From an uncultured Desulfovibrio sp. (GTDB lineage: Bacteria; Desulfobacterota; Desulfovibrionia; Desulfovibrionales; Desulfovibrionaceae), in the NCBI RefSeq assembly GCF_902477725.1, contig NZ_CABSIF010000003.1, positions 62,001-126,000 of the forward strand: 64,000 bases of DNA, written 5' to 3'. Numbering within the stretch: the stretch's first letter is position 1; each line of letters opens with the position of its first letter. Of the stretch, positions 16,975 to 25,645 are shown in pieces. Position numbers and translations under genes: made by a program. The notes beneath the pieces are model-generated. The model was not told where the DNA came from, searched no databases, and saw only the letters and a program-made list of their open reading frames with translations.

Positions 16975-19194
16975 CTATTGACCGGCCTCTCCAATGGGCG
17001 CAACAGGCGCGCCAAGAGGTGCCCAGTCTTCGCGGGCGATACGCCAGCCCTTGCCGTCAAAGCGCAGCAAAATGGTCTTGGTGCCCCGGTCAGTGTGACC
17101 GGAGCTGTCGGCGTAGACCTGATTCATGTCGGCGCGCAGGCCCTGCTTGTCAGCCACCAGCCGCAGGCCCGTGATCTGAACCAGAGTGGGCTGCACACGC
17201 TGCCAGAGCAGTTCCTTCTGCTTCTGAATGTTCTTTGCGCCCCAACGCCCCTGCTGGATGGCATCGTCCGCATAGTATTCAATGTACTCGTCCAGACGTC
17301 CAGCTTCCCAGGCCTTGCGCCATTTTTCAACCATAGCGCTGGCGGCGTCGCTGACCTGATCCAGATAATCCGCAGCAAGGCCAAGTTCTTCTGGCTTGAA
17401 CTGCGAAGCAACAATGCGGAAATCACCCTTGTCGTCCCGGCTCCACCAGAAGGAACGCACACCCTGCTCCATGCCGTTGGGGGCCACTACAAGCTGTTCG
17501 CAATGGCTCACAGCCAGTGAACCCTGGATCTCCAACTTGGGCTTGCGGCTTATAAGACGCAGCCACGGCACCGCAAAGCGGCGATCAAATTCGCGCATGG
17601 TCGAACTGTAGGAATATCCCCGAGGGGTTCCGGCTTCGCGGTTGTACTTGGCCTGATCGTAAAGAGAGGCGATGTTGGTCGAACGCGCGGAAAAATCCGC
17701 ATTCCAGGCCTGCACGGCCTTTTCCAGAGCGGCGCGAACTTCCGGTGTGAGGGTCAGCTGCTGGGCTGCCGCTGCCACGGGAGCGTTGGCTTGTGCCGGA
17801 GCTGCGATGGGAGCCTGAACAGATGTCGGTGCAGGCAAGTTAACAGCCTGCTGGGCTTCTGCGGACTTTACCGCCTGATCGGCAGGCTTGACTGGTGTGG
17901 CCTTGGGGGCGGATTCCGCTTCGCTGCGGGCCGCTTCTTCCATTGCCGGGCGCGCGCCCCAGTTTACTTCTGCCGGGGGTGTTGCACTGCTGCGGCGGGG
18001 CACCAGGGGATCATTGGCCGCCATGAGCTTGTCGCCCTGACCAGCCCTGGCGGTAGCGGCTTTGTCCTGCGAGGGCTGCGGCGCGGCGAGGGCCGTGCCC
18101 TCCGTCTTTTCAGGCGCGGCCTCTGGCATATCCAGCCGGGGGCGCTGCGGCGCTTCGGAAGAAGCATCGCTGACCTGCTGCAAAGGCGCTTCGGCCACAA
18201 GCTGGCCTTTCTGGAAATCGGCGCGCATACCCAGATCGCGCGGTGTCCATTCCATTCCAACAATGCGGAACTTCTGGTCGTTACCGCGCTGCCAGTACAA
18301 ACGGCGCACACCTTCTGTGGAAAGATTGGATGCCGTATAGAGCTGCTCTGACCAGGTCACCCAATACCCCGGCCCTTCCAGCACATTGATCTTGCGATTG
18401 AAAATCTTGATGAACTGGAGCGACTTGAACAGACGCTCCTTGTTCTGCCGAAAGGCCGTAAAATTTTCCGTCATAGCCTTGGAATAGGCATCGGGATTAT
18501 AGTAATCAAACATCTTGACCGAACGGGAGGCCCAGGCGGTGCTCCAGTTCTGCATCAGGCGGCGCAGTTCGTTGGCGGTGCTGCTGTCGGGCCGGGGCTG
18601 GGCGGTCTCGTCCATATTTTCGGCCAGAACCACTGCCGTACCGGGCGTCAGCTGCGGCCCGACCTCGTCGATTTCCTTAAGCCCAATGGCCACGCAGCCA
18701 CGTGTGGAAAGCGGTTCAATACCAAACCCCTTGCTGTGAATCCAGATGCCGTGGCCGGTTTTGCCGCGCAGACGATCCACGGGGTTGGGATAATTCAGGG
18801 TATAGGCAATGCCGCCGTATTCCTTGAAATCCAGCCCGCTGGCAATTTTGTATTCCACAAAGTAGATGCCTTCAGGCGTACGCAGATCGTTGAGCGCCTG
18901 CTTGTCGCCGGGCAACTGGCCTGTGGTGCAGGGAAAGGTGTATTTGAGCTTGAGGGGGCTTTTCTTCTCAAAAAACATGAAGGTCTGACGTTTTTTGTCC
19001 ACAGCCACCAAATGCGTAGGAAGCCCCTCGTTGTACAGAGAGGCTTGCCATTCTTCGGCCTGCGCCAGATGTGGAGCGGCGAGGGGACAACCAATGCCAA
19101 AGGCCATCAGCAGCCCCGAGGCCATGCATCTGACAAGGCAATTGGCCAGACAACTGACCAAAGGCCTGACAATGGAACTGGCCGCAGAACCCAT
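16975..19194 (-). CDS. L,D-transpeptidase (YkuD) with repeated NTF2-like C-terminal domains
   Basis: About 739 residues. After an N-terminal signal-like region comes a YkuD catalytic domain with HSKGFGIEPLSTRGCVAIG, including the catalytic cysteine, so it should cross-link peptidoglycan or attach proteins to it. Downstream I see three NTF2/SnoaL-like modules. The first (after the catalytic domain) and the second are separated by an Ala/Pro-rich linker, and the third ends the protein; each ends in a FRIV, FRIVAS or WRIARED strand. This resembles the Cds6-type L,D-transpeptidases. The start is uncertain: 19194 keeps it clear of pyrE, but a longer reading reaches into that gene. Confidence 0.75.
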   Translation of the reverse strand: MGSAASSIVRPLVSCLANCLVRCMASGLLMAFGIGCPLAAPHLAQAEEWQASLYNEGLPTHLVAVDKKRQTFMFFEKKSPLKLKYTFPCTTGQLPGDKQALNDLRTPEGIYFVEYKIASGLDFKEYGGIAYTLNYPNPVDRLRGKTGHGIWIHSKGFGIEPLSTRGCVAIGLKEIDEVGPQLTPGTAVVLAENMDETAQPRPDSSTANELRRLMQNWSTAWASRSVKMFDYYNPDAYSKAMTENFTAFRQNKERLFKSLQFIKIFNRKINVLEGPGYWVTWSEQLYTASNLSTEGVRRLYWQRGNDQKFRIVGMEWTPRDLGMRADFQKGQLVAEAPLQQVSDASSEAPQRPRLDMPEAAPEKTEGTALAAPQPSQDKAATARAGQGDKLMAANDPLVPRRSSATPPAEVNWGARPAMEEAARSEAESAPKATPVKPADQAVKSAEAQQAVNLPAPTSVQAPIAAPAQANAPVAAAAQQLTLTPEVRAALEKAVQAWNADFSARSTNIASLYDQAKYNREAGTPRGYSYSSTMREFDRRFAVPWLRLISRKPKLEIQGSLAVSHCEQLVVAPNGMEQGVRSFWWSRDDKGDFRIVASQFKPEELGLAADYLDQVSDAASAMVEKWRKAWEAGRLDEYIEYYADDAIQQGRWGAKNIQKQKELLWQRVQPTLVQITGLRLVADKQGLRADMNQVYADSSGHTDRGTKTILLRFDGKGWRIAREDWAPLGAPVAPIGEAGQ

Positions 19195-19243
19195 CAAGCA
19201 TTGCGTCAATGCCAGGGGCAAGGCGCGCGGGCCGGTGGGGACC

Positions 19244-19825
19244 TTAACGCGCAAGGTCCACCAATTCCGCACGGGTAAAGAGCGCAAGCAGGTCATATCC
19301 CGCCTCACGGAGCTTTTCCCGGCCACCTTCCTCCCGATCCAGAATGGCGCAAACCGCCACAATGGACAGGCCAGCATCAGCAATACGATCGCAGGCCTTC
19401 AGCAGAGAACCGCCGGTGGTAACAACGTCTTCAAGCATTGCCACGCGGTCGCCCGCGCAGAAATTACCCAGCCCTTCAACAAACTGCCCTGTGCCGTGCC
19501 CCTTGGCTTCCTTGCGGACCAAAAGGCCGTTCAACGGTCTGCCCTGTTCGTGAGAGATGACCGTGGTGGCTGCAACCAGAGGGTCAGCGCCCATGGTCAT
19601 GCCGCCCACACCCTTGATATCCATCTCGCGGAGCATGTGGTTGAACAGTGTTCCAATAAGCCACGATCCTTCGGCATGGAGCGCCGTGACGCGGCAATCA
19701 AAATAATAATCGCTTCTGCGTCCTGATGCCAGCACAAAATCTCCCTCACGGTATGATTTTTCTACCAGCAGGCGGGCAAGGCGGCGCTTGAGCGCCAGCA
19801 GTTCTTCAGAAGAAAGAATTTGCAT
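19244..19825 (-). CDS. pyrE: Orotate phosphoribosyltransferase
   Basis: A 193-residue enzyme converting orotate and PRPP to orotidine 5'-phosphate in pyrimidine synthesis. The PRPP-binding loop VAMLEDVVTTGGS and LLVRKEAKGHGTG are diagnostic. AGGATCTGTC precedes the start. It lies nine bases after purB on the same strand, so the two nucleotide genes form an operon. Confidence 0.93.
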   Translation of the reverse strand: MQILSSEELLALKRRLARLLVEKSYREGDFVLASGRRSDYYFDCRVTALHAEGSWLIGTLFNHMLREMDIKGVGGMTMGADPLVAATTVISHEQGRPLNGLLVRKEAKGHGTGQFVEGLGNFCAGDRVAMLEDVVTTGGSLLKACDRIADAGLSIVAVCAILDREEGGREKLREAGYDLLALFTRAELVDLAR

Positions 19826-19834
19826 GACAGATCC

Positions 19835-21151
19835 TTACGCCTTGTTGGCCGCAGCGTTCTTGAACACCCGGGCAAAAATTTCATCTTCGTGTTGCAGATA
19901 GTACGAAGGGTCAAAAAGCTCGGCCAGCGCAGCTGCGCCCAGCCGCCCGCTCATGTCGGCATCGTTGCGCACCAGATCGGGGAAGGGCGTGCGGCTTTCC
20001 CAGCTCTGCATGGCAAGGCGCTGCACGGCTTCATAAGCCTGCTGACGCGGAAGCCCGGTGGCAATAAGAGCCGTCAGCACACGCTGCGAAAAATACAGGC
20101 CGTAAGAACGCTCCATATTTTCACGCATGCGCTCGGGCTTGACCACCAGACCTTCAAGCAGCTTGGTGAGGCGGGTCAGCACGTAGTCGGCCAGGATGGT
20201 GGAATCGGGCATGATGACTCGCTCCACTGAAGAATGGCTGATGTCGCGCTCATGCCACAGGGCCTGATTTTCCAGCGAGGCAAGAGCGTTGGTGCGCAAA
20301 AGGCGCGAAAGACCGCTCATGTTTTCTGCCGAAATGGGGTTCTTTTTGTGCGGCATGGCCGACGAACCCTTCTGCCCCTTGGCAAAGCCTTCTTCCACCT
20401 CAAGCACTTCCGTGCGTTGCAGGTGGCGCAATTCAACGCACAGGCGCTCCACGCCGCCAGCCAGTACGGCAAGCGAGGTGAAGAAGTGGGCGTAACGGTC
20501 GCGCTGAATGATCTGGGTGGAGTGTGGATCAACCTCAAGCTCAAGATAGCTCAGGGCGCGCTGCTCAAGCTCGGGCGACAAAAATGCATAGGTGCCCACC
20601 GCGCCAGAAATTTTGCCCACGCGCACGCTTTCAATCCCGGCCCCAACCCGGGCAAGGTGCCGCTCAAACTCGGCGTAGAATCCGGCCATTTTGAGTCCAA
20701 AGCTGGTGGGTTCCGCGTGGATGCCGTGGGTGCGGCCCATGCACAGCACACCCTTGTGCCGGCGGGCCAGACTTTCAATGGCGGTCAGGAGCTCGCGGAT
20801 GTCCTTGAGGATCAGACGCCCGGCCTGCATGAGCAGAAGGGCGTTGGCCGTATCCACGATATCGGAGGAGGTACAGCCCAGATGGATGTAGCGCGCGTCT
20901 TCCGCGCCAACTTTTTCTTCAAGCGAGGTCAAAAAAGCGATGACGTCGTGGCGGGTCACTTCTTCGATAGCCAGGATGCGGTCCACATCAATGGAAGCCT
21001 TGGCCTGAATATTTTCCACCGCGGCGGCTGGGATGCGGCCCATGTCGCTCCAGGCCCGGCAAACGGCAACTTCCACATCAAGCCATGCCTGATAGCGGTT
21101 CTCAAGGGTCCAGATACGGCCCATTTCCTGACGGGTGTAGCGATCAATCAT
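19835..21151 (-). CDS. purB: Adenylosuccinate lyase
   Basis: A 438-residue fumarase-superfamily lyase that acts twice in purine synthesis, cleaving SAICAR and adenylosuccinate with release of fumarate. The signature SSAMPHKKNPISAEN is intact, along with MGRTHGIHAEP and GCTSSDIVDTA. The start follows GAGGCAGCC. It begins seven bases after the FmdB-type gene and ends just before pyrE, so the three are one transcription unit. Confidence 0.95.
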   Translation of the reverse strand: MIDRYTRQEMGRIWTLENRYQAWLDVEVAVCRAWSDMGRIPAAAVENIQAKASIDVDRILAIEEVTRHDVIAFLTSLEEKVGAEDARYIHLGCTSSDIVDTANALLLMQAGRLILKDIRELLTAIESLARRHKGVLCMGRTHGIHAEPTSFGLKMAGFYAEFERHLARVGAGIESVRVGKISGAVGTYAFLSPELEQRALSYLELEVDPHSTQIIQRDRYAHFFTSLAVLAGGVERLCVELRHLQRTEVLEVEEGFAKGQKGSSAMPHKKNPISAENMSGLSRLLRTNALASLENQALWHERDISHSSVERVIMPDSTILADYVLTRLTKLLEGLVVKPERMRENMERSYGLYFSQRVLTALIATGLPRQQAYEAVQRLAMQSWESRTPFPDLVRNDADMSGRLGAAALAELFDPSYYLQHEDEIFARVFKNAAANKA

Positions 21152-21158
21152 GGCTGCC

Positions 21159-21551
21159 TCATGAAGCCGAGCTGGCGGCTTTGGTGGGTGCCGACGCTGC
21201 GGACCCTGTGGTTGGCGTAGGGGCGGAGGCCGCCTTGGCGGCGCTGTTTCCAGAATCGGATGCAGATGCGGAGGCTTTTTCGCCTGCCGTACCGCTGGAA
21301 GCGGGGGCAGAGGAACCGCCGGAGGTACCGGAGGAGGCCGTTGAGCCGCCTTCTTCCGTGACGCCCTTGCGGTAGCCGTAGTCGCTCACATACCAGCCGC
21401 CGCCCTTGAGGACGAACGATGTGTGCGACATGATGCGGGGCGAAGGCTCACCGCACTCGGGGCAGGGTTCCTGCCCGTGGGATTCCGATACCTTGACCCA
21501 TTCCTCAAACGTATGCTGACACTTGGGGCACTGATATTCGTAGATAGGCAT
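21159..21551 (-). CDS. FmdB-family zinc-ribbon protein with low-complexity tail
   Basis: A 130-residue protein. The first 65 residues are a classical FmdB zinc ribbon: MPIYEYQCPKCQHTFEE, then CPECGEPSPRIMSHTSFVLKGGGW. The second half is a Ser/Ala/Gly/Thr-rich disordered tail. The start at 21551 is chosen because the family begins with MPIYEY; the ribosome binding site is weak. FmdB proteins are putative regulators of unclear function. It leads the fmdB-purB-pyrE run. Confidence 0.88.
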   Translation of the reverse strand: MPIYEYQCPKCQHTFEEWVKVSESHGQEPCPECGEPSPRIMSHTSFVLKGGGWYVSDYGYRKGVTEEGGSTASSGTSGGSSAPASSGTAGEKASASASDSGNSAAKAASAPTPTTGSAASAPTKAASSAS

Positions 21552-21709
21552 GGTAACACTAAAAAGGCCATGACACGGCATGCTGCCGCGCTGACCGCTG
21601 CTGCTTGTTTGCGCCCCGCGCGGCTGCCAAGAGGCAGCCGGGCCGAGCACCATATGTGACGGCGCGTCAATTCGCAGCCGTCGGAACGCCGGTTTCCCGT
21701 GTCCGAAGC

Positions 21710-21817
21710 TTAGGCCTTGGCAGCCTTGGCTTCGCGCACGCGCTGCTTCAGACGCTCTTCACGGCGCTTACGGCGGCGATCCAGTTCTTTCTTACGCTCA
21801 ATTTTCTTATGTGCCAT
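21710..21817 (-). CDS. 35-residue highly basic conserved-looking protein
   Basis: A short frame encoding MAHKKIERKKELDRRRKRR and 16 further mostly charged residues, ending AAKAAKA. About half of the residues are Lys or Arg. The start is preceded by a strong GGAGGGAATC. Codon use is like the neighbouring genes, and the composition looks like an RNA-binding or ribosome-associated peptide, such as an S21-like or small basic ribosomal protein. It is not clearly S21 by sequence. Upstream of it no other gene is present for 130 bases. Confidence 0.7.
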   Translation of the reverse strand: MAHKKIERKKELDRRRKRREERLKQRVREAKAAKA

Positions 21818-21946
21818 GATTCCCTCCAGGGGCAAGCCCCGTTAATATAAGTGGGTATTCATATGCTCTTTGATCGGCAAAGTCCAGCCCCGAGCCACAT
21901 TCCGGGTCGAAAACACTGACCGCAGGCGGAAAAATATCTGCCTCGC

Positions 21947-22828
21947 CTAGTGCCTTCCGGTGCGGTTGCCCGCATCGTAAAAGCCGCTGATATTACCGCC
22001 AGCCTCCAGTCCGCACGGCCAGAAACCATGACGGATCAGGGTGTTCCGCAATTCCGGGAGCAGGTCTTCCGGCAGTTTTTCAGCCTGCAACACAGGCTCC
22101 GGCGTGAGCCGCAGACGAAAATCCCCCAGCGCGCCCACGCTGCCCTCCTCCAGCACAACACATTGCGACTCCCCTTGTGCGGGGGCGGTTGCTCCCAATT
22201 CTGCAAGATCGGCCTCCGCCGCTGCCAGACGCGTCAGCGTGTCGGCCTCGGGCCTCATGCCATAGGCCAGCCGCGTCAGCAGGCAGGGCCGTGCGCGCTG
22301 CCACGGCCTGTCCAGCCCAGTGGATCGGGCAGCCTCGCGCACTTGCGCCTTGGTCAGCCCGGCTTCGGCCAGGGGGGAACGCACGCGACCTTCTTCAAGT
22401 GCACGCAAGCCCGGTCTGTAGGCCTGCAAATCATCCGCATTGGTGCCATCGCAGAGCACGCGGTCATGAGCTTCCGCCATGGGAGCAAGCTCGCCACGCA
22501 ACAGAGCCACAAGCCCGGTTTTGCAGCCGTAGCAGCGTTGGGGGCTGTTGGTCTCCACCTCCGCCAAGGCAAGAGGATCAAACCGCGCCGTATGCAGGCG
22601 CAGGCCGCGCTCACTCGCCCAGGCTGCGGCACCGGCGCTTTCCTGCGGGGGAATGTGCGGGCCGTAAACATGCACGCCCAGCACGTCGCAACCGCATAAC
22701 AGGGCCGTGTGACATAAAAAACGACTGTCCAGCCCGCCGGAAAAAGCCACCGCCACGCGGGGCAGATCGCGCAGCACAGTGGCAAGCGCAGATGGAACCT
22801 GATCCGCACGGAAAGGATTTTTACTCAT
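21947..22828 (-). CDS. LarE-like ATP-dependent sulfur transferase
   Basis: A 293-residue PP-loop enzyme. SGGLDSRFL is the ATP pyrophosphatase motif, RCYGCK a CxxC pair, and RPCLLTRLAYG places a cysteine at the position of the LarE sacrificial/cluster cysteine. LarE sulfurises the nickel-pincer precursor of lactate racemase; the CxxC plus third Cys pattern fits the [4Fe-4S] LarE subgroup. ATG at 22828 is chosen over an upstream GTG at 22861 with no binding site. No larA, larB or larC is in the window, so other sulfur-insertion targets are possible. Confidence 0.75.
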   Translation of the reverse strand: MSKNPFRADQVPSALATVLRDLPRVAVAFSGGLDSRFLCHTALLCGCDVLGVHVYGPHIPPQESAGAAAWASERGLRLHTARFDPLALAEVETNSPQRCYGCKTGLVALLRGELAPMAEAHDRVLCDGTNADDLQAYRPGLRALEEGRVRSPLAEAGLTKAQVREAARSTGLDRPWQRARPCLLTRLAYGMRPEADTLTRLAAAEADLAELGATAPAQGESQCVVLEEGSVGALGDFRLRLTPEPVLQAEKLPEDLLPELRNTLIRHGFWPCGLEAGGNISGFYDAGNRTGRH

Positions 22829-22877
22829 ATCTTCTACTCTTGGTGCAACAAAAGGCCGCACAAAACTGGGGCGAAGC

Positions 22878-23657
22878 CTACCAGGTCATGCGCACCTTGG
22901 CCCCGTGCCCGGCCATATATTCCTTGCACTGCCGGATGGAATACTGCCCATAGTGAACAATGGACGCGATCAGCGCAGCGGAGGCCCTGCCCTCGGTAAC
23001 AGCCTCAAGCATGTGACGCGGTTCGCCCGCTCCGCCGGAAGCGATTACAGGGATGGACACGGCATCGACTATGGCGCGGGTCAGCTTGAGTTCGTAGCCG
23101 TCCTTGGTGCCATCCGCATCAATGGAATTGACGCAGAGTTCGCCAGCGCCCAGCTCCTGGCAGCGGCGCGCCCAGGCAATGGCGTCCAGCCCCATGCGTT
23201 TACGACCGCCGTGGATGACGATTTCGTAGCCGGAGGGAATTTCTGCGCTTACCGGAACAGCCAGCACGTCCATGCCCACCACGATAGCCTGGGAGCCGAA
23301 GGCATCCGCGCCATCGCTGATGATGTGCGGATCCTTGACCGCCGCCGAATTGACCGAAACCTTTTCCGCCCCGGCCAGCAGCACCGCGCGCATGTCTGCC
23401 ACGCTGGAAATGCCGCCGCCAACAGAAAAGGGAATGAAAATCTGCTCCGCCACGTGCTCCACTACATCAATAAAGATACCGCGCGCCTCGGCAGAGGCCG
23501 TGATGTCGTAGAACACGATTTCGTCCGCGCCTTCCTCATAATACCGCCGTGCGGTTTCAACCGGATCGCCGATGTCTTCGTTGCCCACAAATTTGACGCC
23601 CTTGGTCAGCCGCCCGTTGCGCACATCCAGGCAGGGAATCACTCGCTTACTGAGCAT
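22878..23657 (-). CDS. hisF: Imidazole glycerol phosphate synthase cyclase subunit
   Basis: A 259-residue TIM barrel that, with HisH, makes imidazole glycerol phosphate and AICAR in histidine synthesis. VIPCLDVRNGRLTKGVKF, GGGI and GMDVLAV carry the phosphate sites and catalytic aspartates (the first in CLDV). The start lies within hisH, an 11-base overlap, so translation is coupled. Confidence 0.95.
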   Translation of the reverse strand: MLSKRVIPCLDVRNGRLTKGVKFVGNEDIGDPVETARRYYEEGADEIVFYDITASAEARGIFIDVVEHVAEQIFIPFSVGGGISSVADMRAVLLAGAEKVSVNSAAVKDPHIISDGADAFGSQAIVVGMDVLAVPVSAEIPSGYEIVIHGGRKRMGLDAIAWARRCQELGAGELCVNSIDADGTKDGYELKLTRAIVDAVSIPVIASGGAGEPRHMLEAVTEGRASAALIASIVHYGQYSIRQCKEYMAGHGAKVRMTW

Positions 23658-24285
23658 GACGCGCCTCGCAGTAGTCGTAGAAGTTGCGCAGAATTGTCAG
23701 CCCCGGACGCCCGCTTTTTTCGGGGTGGAACTGGGTGGCCCACAGGCCGTCGCGCCCGTATACGGAGCAGAATTCTTTGCCGTAGGTGGTGGTGGCGATC
23801 ACAAAAGTGGGGTCCGGCTCCACATAATAGCTATGCACAAAATAGAATTCCGCTGTGGGGGCAACGCCCGCGAGCAGGGGGCAGGGGGCGGATACTTTCA
23901 GGCTGTTCCAGCCCATGTGCGGGATGGGCGCGGGGGTGCCGTCCTCTTCGCGCATGTTGTCTTCAAAACGGCGGCAAAGTCCCGGCACGATGCCAAGGGT
24001 TGTGGTGTCGTTTTCTTCACTGCGGTCAAGCAGAATCTGGCAGCCCAGACAGATGCCCAGCAGGGGTTGGCCGCGCTTGACGGCCTCGCGCAGCAGCACG
24101 TCAAGGCCCGTGGGGTGCAGGGCGCGCATGGCCTGCCCGGCAGCGCCCACACCGGGAAAAATGATGCCGTGGGCGCGCTCCAGTGTTGCGGGGTCCGCCG
24201 TGATGGCGCAAGGTATTCCCAAATGTTCAAGGGCGCGGCGCACGCTCGTCTGATTGCCTGCCTTGTAGTCCAGAATGGCCAGCAT
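23647..24285 (-). CDS. hisH: Imidazole glycerol phosphate synthase glutaminase subunit
   Basis: A 212-residue class I glutaminase that feeds ammonia to HisF. The nucleophile is in GICLGCQ, with the His-Glu pair in FHPEKS. The start at 24285 follows GAGGATGCACC. The remaining his genes are elsewhere. It is divergent from the TauE exporter gene. Confidence 0.93.
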   Translation of the reverse strand: MLAILDYKAGNQTSVRRALEHLGIPCAITADPATLERAHGIIFPGVGAAGQAMRALHPTGLDVLLREAVKRGQPLLGICLGCQILLDRSEENDTTTLGIVPGLCRRFEDNMREEDGTPAPIPHMGWNSLKVSAPCPLLAGVAPTAEFYFVHSYYVEPDPTFVIATTTYGKEFCSVYGRDGLWATQFHPEKSGRPGLTILRNFYDYCEARHAQ

Positions 24286-24575
24286 GGTGCATCCTCTGCT
24301 TGTTGTTGCCGTGGGGGGATTGGCGGCTGGTGGCTTTGAAAGGTGGATCATACCTTTTTGCCGCTGCGCAGGCAACGCGCAGGCTGGCATGATGCCCCGG
24401 CATCGCAGGAAAAATCAGCGCACTGGCAAGCGGCGGCGGCAAACCTTTTGCGGAATGACGTGACAATTTCAATGTTCACGATTATTATAGAAACCGTGAA
24501 CATTAGAACTTCCCATGCAAAAAATTTTTTTAATATTTTACGGCATTTATCACGCCATTTGCGCAGGAGGCCAGC
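24286..24575. other. Divergent promoter region between hisH and the TauE gene
   Basis: A 290-base gap. It becomes AT-rich after 24460 and contains a perfect 10-base dyad close to the exporter gene (annotated separately). I see no coding sequence in it. Confidence 0.6.
24471..24504. promoter_or_regulatory. 10-base inverted repeat, candidate operator
   Basis: AATGTTCACG (24471-24480) and CGTGAACATT (24495-24504) are exact complements with a 14-base AT-rich spacer. It lies 71 bases before the TauE-type start codon in a region of poly-A/T character. This is a good candidate for a dimeric regulator site; the regulator is not identified. Confidence 0.55.
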
Positions 24576-25496
24576 ATGTATTTTCCCACTGCAGGCATTG
24601 AGTGCAATCCTTTTGTTCCTTTTGCGGTGGCTCTTGGCATCTCTTTTTTCACATCCATGGGCGGCATCTCGGGCGCTTTTTTGCTGCTGCCGTTTCAGAT
24701 GAGCGTTCTGGGCTATACCAACCCCAGCGTCAGCGCCACCAACCAGTTCTTTAACGTGCTGGCCTGCCCCTCGGGCGTATGGCGCTACTGGCACGAGGGG
24801 CGGCTTGTGTGGCCGCTGGCCGTTACCATTGCCCTGGGCACATTGCCTGGCGTGTTTATCGGGGCCATCGTGCGCATCAATCTGCTGCCCAATCCCCAGA
24901 GCTTTAAAATCTTTGCAGGCCTTGTGCTGCTGTACATCGGCGGGCGCATGGCCATGACCACATGGCAAGGCAGGGCCTCGCTGTGGTCGCGCAAGGAAAA
25001 GAAAGAGAACATGCCCACCTGCGAGGACAAAAACGGCAGGCTCATGTGCTGTCACGTGCTCTACTGGAACATGAAGGAAGTGGCCTTTGTGTTTCAGGAA
25101 ACCAAGTATGTTGTCGCCACCCGGGCGCTTATACTGCTGAGCCTTGTGGTGGGCCTTGTGGGCGGCATCTACGGCATCGGCGGCGGGGCCATCATGGCGC
25201 CGTTTCTGGTTTCGTTTTTCGGGCTGCCTGTCTATGTTGTTGCAGGCTCCACGCTCTTTGCCACATTTGTAACATCCGTGGCGGGCGTGTCATTTTACGC
25301 CCTGCTCGCGCCCTTTTACCCGGATATGGCCGTTGCGCCCGACTGGCGCATGGGCGTTCTGGTGGGCCTTGGCGGCATGTGCGGCATGTATGCCGGGGCG
25401 CGTTGCCAGAAGTTTGTGCCTTCCATTGCCTTGAAGGCCCTTTTGACCGCAGTTTTGCTCTTTACAGCCGTGCGCTATTTGGGCCAAGGTTTCTAG
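24576..25496 (+). CDS. TauE/SafE-family membrane exporter
   Basis: A 306-residue integral membrane protein of the TauE/SafE family, thought to export sulfite, sulfonates or related anions. Two sequence-related halves are visible: GISFFTSMGGISGAF near the start and GLVGGIYGIGGGAIMAPFL after the middle, joined by a charged cytoplasmic loop (about residues 130-170). Around eight membrane spans can be counted. AGGAGGCCAGC precedes the start, and a dyad lies upstream. It is followed by murI after 149 bases. Confidence 0.85.
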   Translation: MYFPTAGIECNPFVPFAVALGISFFTSMGGISGAFLLLPFQMSVLGYTNPSVSATNQFFNVLACPSGVWRYWHEGRLVWPLAVTIALGTLPGVFIGAIVRINLLPNPQSFKIFAGLVLLYIGGRMAMTTWQGRASLWSRKEKKENMPTCEDKNGRLMCCHVLYWNMKEVAFVFQETKYVVATRALILLSLVVGLVGGIYGIGGGAIMAPFLVSFFGLPVYVVAGSTLFATFVTSVAGVSFYALLAPFYPDMAVAPDWRMGVLVGLGGMCGMYAGARCQKFVPSIALKALLTAVLLFTAVRYLGQGF

Positions 25497-25645
25497 CGCC
25501 GCTGCCGCCCGAGTTTTTCTGGCCGGAGCGCTTTCGACCTGCCACAGGGCAGCGCCGGAGGCGCTTCGCCTGTTTTGGGCGGGCAGCAAAGCCCCCACGG
25601 CGCGCGTTTTGCAGTATCGCGCGCGGCACTGTAAAGGAAATTGCA

